This document shows positions 17,179 through 25,921 of a stretch of 64,000 bases of DNA, piece after piece. Positions within the stretch are counted from its first letter, which is position 1. Every line of letters begins with the position of its first letter. Made by a program: the position numbers and the translations under genes. The stretch lies in NCBI GenBank assembly GCA_963817375.1, contig CAWFOB010000001.1, positions 496,001 to 560,000 on the forward strand. The letters are read 5' to 3'. Origin of the DNA: JACVRM01 sp963817375 (lineage in GTDB: Bacteria; Actinomycetota; Thermoleophilia; Gaiellales; Gaiellaceae). The notes under the pieces were generated by a model. That model saw only the letters and a list, made by a program, of their open reading frames with translations, was not told the origin of the DNA and made no database searches.

Positions 17179-17646
17179 TCAGCTCTTGTGCTTCGGGTGC
17201 ACGACGAGCACGTCGCAGTGCGCGCGCTTGGCCACGTCCCGGCTGACGCTCCCCTCGAGCAGGCGTCCAAGGAAACCCGGCTCCCGCGTCCCGACGACGA
17301 TGAGCTCGGCGCCGCGCTCCTCGGCGACCTGGATCAGGGCGTCGTCCGCGGAGCCGAGCCGGGTCACGAAGTCGGCCGGCACGTCGCCGACGCGGGCGCG
17401 GGCACCGCCCAGCACGCCCTCGGCGATCTCCTCGGGATCGATGAGCGTCGCGGCGGGGTCCTCGACGGCGGGCGGGAGGCCCGCGATCGGGTCGGCGCCG
17501 TACGGCGGCACGTAGGACGGCAGCTCGCCGACGGCGACGACGACGAGCTGCGCGCCGAACGCCTTCGCGTACTCGACCGCCCGGTCGAGCGCCTGCCCCG
17601 CCTCGTCGGAGCCGTCGTAGCCGACGACGATCGTCTTCACCGACAT
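17179..17646 (-). CDS. Universal stress protein (UspA family)
   Basis: This is a 155-residue single Usp domain. The first strand KTIVVGYDGSDEAGQAL and the ATP-binding signature ELIVVGTREPGFLGRLLEGSVSRDVAKRAHCDVLVVH (G-x2-G-x9-GS-type) are both present, so it probably binds ATP. Its ATG shares one base with the stop of the CoxG-like gene (TGATG), tying it to the molybdenum hydroxylase operon. Confidence 0.9.
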   Translation of the reverse strand: MSVKTIVVGYDGSDEAGQALDRAVEYAKAFGAQLVVVAVGELPSYVPPYGADPIAGLPPAVEDPAATLIDPEEIAEGVLGGARARVGDVPADFVTRLGSADDALIQVAEERGAELIVVGTREPGFLGRLLEGSVSRDVAKRAHCDVLVVHPKHKS

Positions 17647-18104
17647 CAGGTGCCGTCGGCGGCCGCGGCTTGCTGCACCTGCTTGTCGAGCGCGGCGAGC
17701 ACCTGCTTGACCTGCTGGTTCACGATCGGCTGGATAACGCGCTGGCCCATCGCGCCGACCGGACCGGCGATCTGCACGTCGGCCTGCCATTTCATGTCGG
17801 TGCCGGTCGCGCCGTCGGAGAGCTCGAACTGCGTCTCCATCGAGAGCAGCGCGCCGACGCCTTTGCCCTTCGCCTTCAGCATGGCGTACTCGGGCGGGCG
17901 CTCCTCCGTCTTGTCGAACTGGATCGACATCTTCAGCGAGCCGAGCCCGAGCGGCACCGCGACGTCCGCGCTCCAGTGCCGGTCGTCCTGCACCGAGAAC
18001 GACTTCACGTTCGGCATCGTCTGCGCCATCTGCGCCGGGTCGTTCATCACGTCCCAGACGACCTGGCGCGGGGCATTGAACGACGTGTTGCCCTCGACCT
18101 TCAT
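17646..18104 (-). CDS. CoxG-like SRPBCC family protein
   Basis: This 152-residue START/SRPBCC-fold protein begins MKVEGNTSFNAPRQVVWDVMNDPAQMAQTMPNVKSF, which matches the CoxG group encoded with CO-dehydrogenase-like hydroxylases. The C terminus PVGAMGQRVIQPIVNQQVKQVLAALDKQV is typical. CoxG proteins are thought to help membrane association or maturation of the hydroxylase. The start overlaps the large-subunit stop by four bases (ATGA). Confidence 0.88.
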   Translation of the reverse strand: MKVEGNTSFNAPRQVVWDVMNDPAQMAQTMPNVKSFSVQDDRHWSADVAVPLGLGSLKMSIQFDKTEERPPEYAMLKAKGKGVGALLSMETQFELSDGATGTDMKWQADVQIAGPVGAMGQRVIQPIVNQQVKQVLAALDKQVQQAAAADGT

Positions 18105-20582
18105 CGCGCCTCCACCGTAACGTTCTCGCGCGCGCGGGCCGGGTCGCTCATCAGCTCCCACACGCGCCAGTACGGATTGCAGCTGTCGTAGACGATGGGG
18201 CGCCCGACCGGCCGCAGCGCGTTCTGGATCGCCGAGCAGACGGCCGACAGCCCGGCGCCGCCGCCCTCGCCCATGCCTTTCGCGCCGAGCGGCGTGAACG
18301 GCGACGGCGACTCGATGTAGTCGGTCTTGAGCGGCGGCATGTCCATCGCGTGCGGCACGTGGTAGTCGTAGAAGTTCGGGGTCAGCAGGTTGCCCTGCTC
18401 GTCGTACGGGAAGTGCTCGTGCGTTGCGCCGCCGATCGCGTGCGCGGTCGCCCCGTGCACCTGGCCCTCGACGATCTGCGGGTTGATGCGGACCCCGCAG
18501 TCGTCCACGGCGCCGTAGTCGACGATGTCGTAGGCGCCCGTCTCCTCGTCGATCTCGATCACGCAGGCGTGGATCTGCGTCGCGTAGGTCAGCGTCAGGT
18601 TCCCGAACTTGCGCTCCTTGTCGGGCACCTGGTGCGGCGGCACGTAGACGTAGCGGCAGTTGAGCGTGATGTCGCGCAGCTCCAGCGGCAGCACGGCGTT
18701 GTTCGCGTTGACGATCGCGCCGCAGGCCATGAACGGGAGCGCGGCCTCCGGGTTGCCCCTGATGCGCGCGAAGCCGTCCGCCAGCTCGATGTCCTCCGGC
18801 GGCACGCCGCCGAGCACGCCGCCCGCAAGCCGCTTGATCTCGCCCGCGAGCATGTCGGCAGCGCCCTTGACGGCGCCGAGGCCCGTGACCGCGAACTGCG
18901 ACGCGTACGTGCCCGAGAAGCCGGCGTGCGAGTTCCAGTACGAGTCGTGGCCGGCGCCGCACGTTCACCATGTCGGGCGTCACCCCGAGGATGTCGGCGG
19001 CGACCTGGGCGGCCGTCGTCTCGTGGCCCTGGCCCTGGGGCGTCGTCCCGATCGTGACGACGATCTCGCCGAAGATGTCGAGCTTGACCGTCGCGACCTC
19101 GTTGTTGCCCGAGAACTGCAGCTCCGGGTTGACGAGCTGCGACTGGCCGAAGTTGTTCGTGCCGGAGTCGAGCGTCGAGCCGATGCCGACGCCGAGCAGC
19201 TTGCCGCGCGACTCGGCGCTCGCGGCGGCGCTCCTCGATCGTCGGGTAGTCGATCAGCTCGAGCGCCTTGTCGAGGCACAGCGCGTAGTCGCCCGAGTCG
19301 TAGACGCAGCCGTTCGGCGTCTCGTACGGCATCTCGTCCGGCGCGGACGTAGTTGCTCTTGCGCACCTCGACCGGGTCGAGGTTCAGCTCCTGGGCGACG
19401 ATGTCCATGATCCGCTCGGTGAACCACAGGTGCTGCATGCGCGAGTAGCCGCGGTTCGGGCCGCACGGCGACTTGTTCGAGCAGACCTGCTGGAAGTCGA
19501 CGCGGACGTTGCGCCAGCGGTAGACGCCCGGCGTGACCTGCGACCAGATGATGCAGCCGAGCGGCTCGTAGCGCGTGTACGCGCCGCAGTCGTCGATCAT
19601 CCGCGCCTTGAAGCCGAGCATGAGGCCGTCGTCGGTGACCGGCACCTCGACGTCCAGGAAGACCCGCTCGTTGCCGTGCGAGTTCGCCATGTGCTGGTCG
19701 GTGCGCCACTCCGTCCAGTTGCAGGCGCGCTTGAGCTTGCGCGAGAGCAGGCAGAGCGCGACCAGCTGCGGGTGCGTGCAGATCTTGTTGCCGAAGCCGC
19801 CGCCGATGTCCTGCGTGACGAAGCGCAGCTTGTCGATCCCGGTACGCGAGCGCCGGCGCCATCATGATCGCCGCGAAGCCCGGGAACTGGTTGTTGCAGT
19901 GGAGCGTCCACTGCCCGGTGCCGCGGTTGTACTCGACGACCGCGCCGCTCGTCTCGAGCGGCGTCGACGAGAAGCGGTTGAAGTGCAGCCGCTTGATGCG
20001 GACGACCTTGTCGGCCGCCTCGAGGGCACCGTCGAAGTCGCCGTAGTCGAAGTGACCGTCCCAGATCGTGTTCAAGGGGACGTCGTCGTGGAGCTGCGGC
20101 GCGGCCGGGTCGGCGGCGCGCTCGGTGTCGACGACGGCCTCGAGCGGCTCGTACTCGACCTCGACCAGGTCGGCCGCGTCGCGCGCGAGCTCACGGGTGG
20201 TCGCGGCGACTGCGACGACCGCCTCGCCGACGTGGCGCACCTTGCCGACGGCGAGCGCGTAGTCCTTGACGTGCCCGCCGGGGAGCGGCGCGATCTGGAA
20301 GAACGGGTCGGTCACCGTTGCGACCTCGTCGCCGGTCAGCGTCCCGTAGACGCCGTCGAGCTCCTCGGCCCTCGAGACGTCGATCGAGGCGATGCGCGCG
20401 TGGGCGTACGGCGAGCGGACGAAGTGGACGTATGCCATCCCGTGCCGCTTGACGTCGTCGACGAAGAGGCCCTCGCCCTGGACGAGCCGCTTGTCCTCCT
20501 TGCGCGGCACGGCGATCCCGATGAACCCCTTCTGGGGCGCCTCGGTCTCGGTCGTCACCGGCGCGACAGTCGTCTCGCTCAC
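18101..20582 (-). CDS. Molybdenum hydroxylase large subunit (xanthine dehydrogenase/CoxL family), four frameshifts
   Basis: This encodes the molybdopterin-cytosine-dinucleotide-binding subunit, about 825 residues after four one-base corrections near 18957, 19225, 19343 and 19843. In each case one base must be removed. N-terminal GIAVPRKEDKRLVQGEGLFVDD and QDIGGGFGNK are family landmarks. The catalytic Glu is in KGMGEGGGAGL near the C terminus. The active-site loop reads PCGPNRGYSRMQ. It is neither AYRCSFR (form I CO dehydrogenase) nor AYRGAGR (form II), so CO oxidation should not be assumed. The GTG at 20582 overlaps the small-subunit stop by four bases. Confidence 0.85.
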
Positions 20583-21070
20583 GTCGCCAGGCCCCCTTTC
20601 GCGGCCGCCTGAACGGCCTCGACGATGTTCACGTAGCCGGTACAGCGGCAGAGGTTGCCCTGGAGCGCCTTGCGGATCTCGTCCTCGGTCGGGCTCGGGT
20701 TCTGGCGGAGGAGCGCCGTCGCGCTGATCAGCATCCCGGGCGTGCAGTAGCCGCACTGGAGCGCGTGGCTCCCCGAGAACGCCTCCTGAAGCGGCGTCAG
20801 GTCACCGTCGCCCGCGAGGCCCTCGACGGTCGTGAGCTCGGCGCCGTCGGCCTGGACGGCGAGCAGCATGCACGACTTCACGTTCTGGCCGTTGAAGAGG
20901 ATGGTGCAGGCGCCGCAGTTGCCGGTGTCGCAGCCGATGTGCGTCCCCGTCAGGTCGAGGTCGTCGCGCAGGAAGTGGACGAGCAGCCGGCGGGCGTCGA
21001 CCTCGCGCTCGTACGTCGTCCCGTTGACGGTGACGGTGACGAACGCGCTCGTGACGGGCTGGGCGCTCAC
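20579..21070 (-). CDS. Molybdenum hydroxylase iron-sulfur subunit (CoxS type)
   Basis: This 163-residue protein carries two [2Fe-2S] clusters. The plant-ferredoxin-like motif is CDTGNCGACTI with a fourth Cys in KSCMLL. The C-terminal helical cluster motif has CGYCTPGM and CRCTGYVNIVEA. It passes electrons between the Mo site of the large subunit and FAD of the medium subunit. GTGA overlaps on both sides give the order M-S-L. Confidence 0.95.
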   Translation of the reverse strand: MSAQPVTSAFVTVTVNGTTYEREVDARRLLVHFLRDDLDLTGTHIGCDTGNCGACTILFNGQNVKSCMLLAVQADGAELTTVEGLAGDGDLTPLQEAFSGSHALQCGYCTPGMLISATALLRQNPSPTEDEIRKALQGNLCRCTGYVNIVEAVQAAAKGGLAT

Positions 21071-21927
21071 CGGCGGGCCTTCGCGGCTGCGTCGACGACG
21101 GCGCGGGCGGCGACGACCTCGGCGAGGTGGCGGCGGTAGTCGCCGGAGGCGTGGACGTCGGACGGCGGGTCGAGCGCGGCCCCGATGCCCTGGGCCGCCT
21201 CCTTGACGGCGCTCGCCGCGGGGTCGCCGCCGGCGAGGCGCGACTCGAGCTCCGCGGCGCGGACGGGAACGGCGTCGACACAGCCGAGCGCGACGCACGC
21301 CTCCTGGATCGTCCCGTTCGCGCGCACACAGGCGGCGGCGTTGACGATGGCGGTGCCGTCCCGCCCGATGGGGACGATCGCGAACCCGTCGCCGCGGCCG
21401 TCGGCCGCGGGAACGGTGATGCTGGTGAGGAGCTCGCCGGGCCCGGCCTGCGTCATGTAGACGCCGAGGAAGAACTCCTCCGCCGGAACGCGGCGCTCGC
21501 CGTCCGAGCCGCGCACGGTCATCTCGGCGCCGAGCGCCACCATCAGCGGCGGAAAGTGGTTGGTCGGATCGCCGGTGCAGACGTTGCCGCCGATCGTGCC
21601 GCGGTTGCGGACCTGGACGTCGGCGATCATCCCGGCGACCTCTGCGATGACGGGGCGCGTCGCGTGCACCTCGGGTGACTGCATGATCGACGTGTACGTC
21701 GCCATGGCGCCGAGCTCGAGGCTGCCGTCGGCGCCGATGCCGATGGTGCGCAACTCGTCCAGTCCGTTGAGGTCGACGAGGACGTCGGGCGCGGCGGCGC
21801 GGGCCTTCATCACGTTGATCAGCGTCTGCCCGCCGGCGAGGGCGCGCGCGTTCGGATTCGACCCGAGGATCGCCAGGGCGTCCTCGATCGACCCAGGGCG
21901 CGCGTACTCCACCTCCCGTAGCAGCAC
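21067..21927 (-). CDS. Molybdenum hydroxylase FAD-binding subunit (CoxM type)
   Basis: This protein of about 286 residues has the FAD-binding motifs ALAGGQTLINVMKARAAAP and the TIGGNVCTGDPTNHFPPLMVAL segment, followed by the CO_deh_flav_C domain. It oxidises the reduced clusters and hands electrons on. I place the start at the GTG at 21927, just before REVEYARPGSIEDALAIL where homology begins; a TTG at 21963 in frame is the alternative. It is the first gene of the hydroxylase operon, downstream of a hairpin that ends the xdhC unit. Confidence 0.88.
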   Translation of the reverse strand: MLLREVEYARPGSIEDALAILGSNPNARALAGGQTLINVMKARAAAPDVLVDLNGLDELRTIGIGADGSLELGAMATYTSIMQSPEVHATRPVIAEVAGMIADVQVRNRGTIGGNVCTGDPTNHFPPLMVALGAEMTVRGSDGERRVPAEEFFLGVYMTQAGPGELLTSITVPAADGRGDGFAIVPIGRDGTAIVNAAACVRANGTIQEACVALGCVDAVPVRAAELESRLAGGDPAASAVKEAAQGIGAALDPPSDVHASGDYRRHLAEVVAARAVVDAAAKARR

Positions 21928-21972
21928 CGCCGTCTTATATCGCGGCGCGATCAGGCGCGGCAAACAGAACCG

Positions 21973-21999
21973 GACTTAGTGGCTGAAAGCCACTAAGTC
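21973..21999 (-). terminator. 12-bp stem hairpin spanning the xdhC stop codon
   Basis: GACTTAGTGGCT and AGCCACTAAGTC form a perfect 12-bp stem with a GAA loop (21973-21984 / 21988-21999). The stop codon of the XdhC C-domain gene (21993-21995) lies inside the right arm. There is no U-tract, so intrinsic termination is uncertain. A transcription pause, mRNA 3'-end protection or a binding site upstream of coxM are alternatives. Confidence 0.5.
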
Positions 22000-22751
22000 G
22001 CAGCCGGCGCGGCGTCGGTGTCCGCGTGGATGCGGCCCGTCGCCTCGCGGAGGCTGCCGCCCGAGCGCCCGGCACGGACGGCGACGATCTCCGCCACGAT
22101 GGCGAGCGCCGTCTCCGCGGGCGTGCCGCCGCCGAGATCGAGGCCCGCAGGGCCGTGGATGCGGGCCAGCGCCTCCTCGCTCACACCCTCCTCGAGCAGC
22201 CGCTCACGCCGGCGCGCCTGGTTGCGTCGCGAGCCGATCGCGCCGACGTAGAGCGCCTCCGTCTCGAGCGCGGCCTTCAGCAGCGGCACGTCGAACTTGT
22301 CGTCGTGCGTCAGGACGACGATCGCGGTCGTGAAGTCCGGCTGCACCTCGGCGAGCACGTCCTCCGGCCAGCCCACGACCAGCCGGTCCGCGCTCGGGAT
22401 GCGCTCACGCGTGAGGAAAACCGCCCGCGCGTCGCCGACCACCGTCCGGAAGCCGACCGGGCCGGCGATCGCGCACAGCGCCTCGGCCGTGTCGACTGCC
22501 CCGTAGACGAGCAGCATCGGCGGCGGCCCATAGAGCTCGGCGAAGACCTTCCGGCCCGGCAACTCGAGCAGCCGGTTGCGATGCCCGCGCACCACCTCCG
22601 CGAACTCGGCGGCGAGCTCGACCGGCGCGTCGCCGACCGTCTCGCCGGATTCCAGCACGAGCAGCTTCGTCCCCACGCCGTCGCCCTCGACGATCGTGAA
22701 CAGCACGGCGCGCTGCTCCTCGCGAACGACCTCGAGGAGCCGATCGAGCAC
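21993..22751 (-). CDS. XdhC Rossmann domain protein (molybdenum hydroxylase maturation)
   Basis: This 252-residue protein corresponds to the C-terminal half of XdhC/CoxI. MLLVYGAVDTAEALCAIAGPVGFRTVVGDAR is the Rossmann strand-turn-helix, and PDFTTAIVVLTHDDKFDVPLLKAAL and YVGAIGSRRNQARRRERL are hallmark segments. XdhC proteins bind and sulfurate the Mo cofactor before insertion. The GTG at 22751 is two bases after the stop of the N-domain gene, so the usual single protein appears here as two translationally adjacent genes. Confidence 0.85.
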   Translation of the reverse strand: MLDRLLEVVREEQRAVLFTIVEGDGVGTKLLVLESGETVGDAPVELAAEFAEVVRGHRNRLLELPGRKVFAELYGPPPMLLVYGAVDTAEALCAIAGPVGFRTVVGDARAVFLTRERIPSADRLVVGWPEDVLAEVQPDFTTAIVVLTHDDKFDVPLLKAALETEALYVGAIGSRRNQARRRERLLEEGVSEEALARIHGPAGLDLGGGTPAETALAIVAEIVAVRAGRSGGSLREATGRIHADTDAAPAAT

Positions 22752-22753
22752 GT

Positions 22754-23065
22754 CTAGAGGCGTTCGACGAAGACGTCGATCTCGCCGCCGCACGGGAGAC
22801 CGACCGACCAGGCGAGGTCGTCGCTGATCCCGTACGTGACGAGCCGCGGCGCGCCACCGGCCAGCACCTCGCGCGCCTGCTCGACCACGTCGCTCTCGAC
22901 GCAGCCCCCGGACACCGAGCCGGCCAGCTCGCCCTCCTGCGACACGGCGAGCTTCGAGCCGAGCGGCCTTGGGGCCGATCCACGCGTGGCGACGACGGTC
23001 GCGACCGCGACGTGCTCGTCGCCGCGGCCGTGCCAGCGCTCGACCTCCCGGGCGATGTCTCTCAC
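22754..23065 (-). CDS. XdhC/CoxI N-terminal domain protein
   Basis: This 103-residue protein equals the N-terminal XdhC_CoxI domain. VAVATVVATRGSAPRPLGSKLAVSQEGELAGSVSGGCVESDVVEQA carries the conserved SAPR, G-SVSGGC and DVV elements, with the Cys proposed to bind Mo cofactor. It ends in GGEIDVFVERL and a TAG. With the adjacent Rossmann-domain gene it makes a split XdhC. Its start is only 23 bp from the divergent gene at 23089. Confidence 0.85.
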   Translation of the reverse strand: MRDIAREVERWHGRGDEHVAVATVVATRGSAPRPLGSKLAVSQEGELAGSVSGGCVESDVVEQAREVLAGGAPRLVTYGISDDLAWSVGLPCGGEIDVFVERL

Positions 23066-23088
23066 CCCTCCAGACTAGTCTCCTGCGG

Positions 23089-23820
23089 GTGCCGCTCGCT
23101 GCCCCGCTCGATGCCCGCCGCGGGCTCTTCGCCGGCCTCATCGACCACGCACCGACGTTCCCGCCGGAGGAGCTGCCGCTCGACCAGGCGCTGCGCGCTC
23201 ACGAGTCCGCACTGCACAGCGAGCCGGGCTGGATCTGCAACCGGTTCGTGGTGCGGGCGTCACACGTGGCGCAGCTGCCCGAGCTCCGGCCGCCGCGCCT
23301 CTCGGTCGTGGTCGATGCGCCGCCCGGGCCGGACGCGCGGATCGAGGCGTTCGAGACCACAGACGACGCCTGGATGCCCCCGGCGGAGGCCGAGGTCTTT
23401 GTCGAGCACGCTGTCGGGCCGGAGTTCGATGCCTGGGTCGCGGGCCTCGGCGGCAGGCGAGCCAAGGTGCGCTGCGGCCCGACGGCGCCTGCGACCGAGG
23501 ACCTCGCCGCCGCGATCCAGAGCTGCCGCGAGCGCGGCGTTGCCTTCAAGGCGACCGCCGGGCTCCACCACGCCGTCCGCACGAACGGGCAGCACGGGTT
23601 CCTCAACCTCCTCGCCGCCGCCGCCTTCGGCGACGAAGAGGCGGCGCTCGTCGAGACCGACGCTGCCGCGTTCGCCGTCGACGCCGACGCGTTCCGCTGG
23701 CGCGACCGGAGGGCGTCGCCGGAGGAGATCGCCGTGATGCGCCGCGATCTCTTTCTGTCGTTCGGGAGCTGCAGCTTCACCGAGCCGGTCGACGAGCTCC
23801 GGGCGCTCGGGATGCTGTGA
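23089..23820 (+). CDS. Conserved uncharacterised protein coupled to fumarylacetoacetase
   Basis: This 243-residue protein has no named family that I can assign. It has a distinctive conserved pattern: FAGLIDHAPTFPPEE near the N terminus, RAKVRCGP near residue 125, VAFKATAGLHHAVR with HGFLNLLAAAAFG in the middle, and LFLSFGSCSFTEPVDELRALG at the end. The repeated strand-helix rhythm and the RxKxR/FKxTxGLHH elements would suit a TIM-barrel-like enzyme, but this is inference. There is no signal or membrane segment. The stop overlaps the fumarylacetoacetase GTG by four bases (GTGA), which argues for a shared step or substrate. The start GTG at 23089 is set by the divergent gene. Confidence 0.75.
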   Translation: MPLAAPLDARRGLFAGLIDHAPTFPPEELPLDQALRAHESALHSEPGWICNRFVVRASHVAQLPELRPPRLSVVVDAPPGPDARIEAFETTDDAWMPPAEAEVFVEHAVGPEFDAWVAGLGGRRAKVRCGPTAPATEDLAAAIQSCRERGVAFKATAGLHHAVRTNGQHGFLNLLAAAAFGDEEAALVETDAAAFAVDADAFRWRDRRASPEEIAVMRRDLFLSFGSCSFTEPVDELRALGML

Positions 23821-24956
23821 CCGCGCTCGACCACCTCCCCTACGGCGTCTTCTCCACGGCCGACCGCCCGCCGCGGGTCGGCGTCCTGGTCGACGACCGC
23901 GTCCTCGATCTCGCCGATGCCGCCGAGAGCGGACGTGTGGGCGTCGAGCCAGCGCTCTTCGCCGCCCCGAGCCTGAACGCGTTCATGGCCGCCGGCCGGC
24001 CCGTCTGGCGCGCGACCCGCGAGGCGCTTCGCGCCCTGCTGCAGGACGAGGTCGAGGCGCTCGTCCCGCTCGCCGAGGCGCGCCTCCACCTGCCGTTCGA
24101 GGTCGCCGACTACGTCGATTTCTACTCGTCGCGCGCGCACGCAGAGAACCTCGGGCGGCTCTTCCGCCCCGGCTCCGACCCGCTGACGCCGAACTGGCTG
24201 CACCTGCCGATCGCGTACCACGGCCGCGCCGGGACGGTCGTCGTCAGCGGCACGCCGGTCCGGCGGCCGTCGGGGCAGGTGAAGCCGCCCGACGCGGACG
24301 CGCCCGCGTTCCGGCCCTCGGCACGGCTCGACATCGAGCTCGAGCTCGGGCTGGTGATCGGGGCGCCGAGCGAGCTGGGCGAGCCCGTCGCCGCGGACGA
24401 GGCGCTCGAGCACGTCTTCGGCGTGGTGCTCGTGAACGACTGGAGCGCGCGCGACCTCCAGGCCTGGGAATACGTGCCGCTCGGCCCTTTCCTGGGCAAG
24501 TCGTTCGCGACGTCCGTTGCCGCCTGGGTGACGCCGCTCGACGCGCTCCCCCGCGTCGCCGCGCCGCCGCAGGACCCTGAGCCGCTCGCCCACCTCGGGG
24601 CGGCGGGGCGCGCCGTCTTCGACATCGACCTGGAGGTCGACCTCAACGGCGAGACCATCTCGCGCACGAGCTCGCGCAACCTCTACTGGACGGCCGAGCA
24701 GCAGATCGCGCACCTGACCTCGAACGGCGCGGCGCTGCGCACGGGCGACCTGCTCGCGTCCGGGACGATCTCGGGGGACGAGCCGGGCAGCCGCGGGAGC
24801 CTGATCGAGCTGACCTGGAACGGCGCCGAGCCACTCGAGCTCGCAGACGGCTCGGTGCGCACGTTCCTGGAGGACGGCGACGAGGTCGTCCTCCGCGGCC
24901 GCACGTCCGACTTCACGCTCGGCGAAGTGCGCGGCCGGATCGAGCCGGCGGGCTAG
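23817..24956 (+). CDS. fahA: Fumarylacetoacetase
   Basis: This 379-residue enzyme catalyses the last step of tyrosine/homogentisate breakdown (fumarylacetoacetate to fumarate and acetoacetate). The short SH3-like N domain is followed by the catalytic domain. Metal ligands appear as Asp in ADYVDFYSSRAHA, the Glu pair in DIELELGLVIG and Asp in VLVNDWSARDLQAWEYVPLGPFLGKS. LPIAYHGRAGTVV is also diagnostic of the tyrosine-pathway enzyme rather than of small FAH-family hydrolases. No homogentisate dioxygenase or maleylacetoacetate isomerase is in the window. The 3' end overlaps the convergent gene by four bases. Confidence 0.93.
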   Translation: MTALDHLPYGVFSTADRPPRVGVLVDDRVLDLADAAESGRVGVEPALFAAPSLNAFMAAGRPVWRATREALRALLQDEVEALVPLAEARLHLPFEVADYVDFYSSRAHAENLGRLFRPGSDPLTPNWLHLPIAYHGRAGTVVVSGTPVRRPSGQVKPPDADAPAFRPSARLDIELELGLVIGAPSELGEPVAADEALEHVFGVVLVNDWSARDLQAWEYVPLGPFLGKSFATSVAAWVTPLDALPRVAAPPQDPEPLAHLGAAGRAVFDIDLEVDLNGETISRTSSRNLYWTAEQQIAHLTSNGAALRTGDLLASGTISGDEPGSRGSLIELTWNGAEPLELADGSVRTFLEDGDEVVLRGRTSDFTLGEVRGRIEPAG

Positions 24957-25879
24957 AGGGCGATTCGCAGGAGCAGGATCGCAAGCAGCGCGCAGACGGT
25001 GATCGCGCCCAGCGAGACGAGCGACGACTCACGCGCGGCCTGGGCGGTCGTCTGCGAGACCGGCAGGAAGCCGATGGCGGCGAGGCGCGGCAGCAGCGAG
25101 AACGCGAGCAGCAGCGCGAGCGCGAAGAGCGCGATCGCAAGGGCCAGCGCGCCGTTCCGCGAGAGCACGCCGCCGTCCGCCGCGGCTGCGGGCCAGACGA
25201 ACTGCGGCGTGGTGCTGCCGTCGACCACGCTCGTCGTGTCGTTCGCGAGCGCTTTCTCGAGGCCCGCGTAGAAGGCGGCGAGCCCCGGCGTTCGCGCCGA
25301 GACGCGCGCCGCGCGCAGCACAGGAAACGTCTTGCCGGCACGCGCCCGGGCGTGCGCCGTCGGGCGGACCGGCTTCGCGCCGGCCTTGACCGCCTCGAGC
25401 GCCGGGCCCGAGATCGGCCGAGCGCCGGCCTTCCGCGTGGCCGCCGGACCGTTCGGCGCGGCGCCGGGAGGCGAGGGCGGCTGGCCGTTCCCGGCGGCGA
25501 GGGGGGCGGCGGCTCCCCGGGCAGCGGTCGACGTCACAGCGCTGGTGGTGGTCGATGGAAGCCGCACGGGAGCTGTGGTCGTCGGCAGCGGGGCGATCGT
25601 CGTGGGCAGCCGCACGGTGGTGGTCGGTGTCGGCAGCCGGACGGTCGTGGTGGGGACGGGCACGGTGGTCGTCGTCGGAAGCCGCACGGTCACCGTCGTG
25701 ACCGGAGGGAGCGGGACGGTCGTCGACGTCGGCAGCGGCGGCAGCGTGGGCGGAACCGTCACCGTCGTCGTCGGCAGCGGCGGCAGCAGGTCGCCGTGCG
25801 CGACGGTCTCGAAGCCGCCGAGGCCTACCGCGCCGAGCGCGCAGACGGCGATGACCCGTGGGAGTGCCCCTCTCCGCAC
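24953..25879 (-). CDS. Exported Thr/Pro-repeat membrane-anchored protein
   Basis: This 308-residue protein has an N-terminal signal-like segment (VIAVCALGAVGLGGF), then about 90 residues of degenerate repeats built on PTTTV and RLPTTTT units. A low-complexity Ala/Pro stretch, a small folded part (GLAAFYAGLEKALAND) and two C-terminal membrane helices (ALALAIALFALALLLAF; LGAITVCALLAILLLRIAL) follow. The Thr/Pro region looks like a wall-spanning or glycosylated stalk. No enzymatic motif is seen. The start is GTG at 25879. The repeats are mirrored in the DNA at about 25540-25790. Confidence 0.65.
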   Translation of the reverse strand: MRRGALPRVIAVCALGAVGLGGFETVAHGDLLPPLPTTTVTVPPTLPPLPTSTTVPLPPVTTVTVRLPTTTTVPVPTTTVRLPTPTTTVRLPTTIAPLPTTTAPVRLPSTTTSAVTSTAARGAAAPLAAGNGQPPSPPGAAPNGPAATRKAGARPISGPALEAVKAGAKPVRPTAHARARAGKTFPVLRAARVSARTPGLAAFYAGLEKALANDTTSVVDGSTTPQFVWPAAAADGGVLSRNGALALAIALFALALLLAFSLLPRLAAIGFLPVSQTTAQAARESSLVSLGAITVCALLAILLLRIAL

Positions 25880-25921
25880 GGGGCCGTCATTCCCACCGGC
25901 ACCCCCCGGCCAAACAACCGT

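Noticed and set aside
18101..20582. Aerobic carbon monoxide dehydrogenase
   Set aside because: The gene order is cox-like, but the active-site loop is PNRGYSR, not the AYRCSFR motif of form I enzymes, so CO oxidation is not supported.
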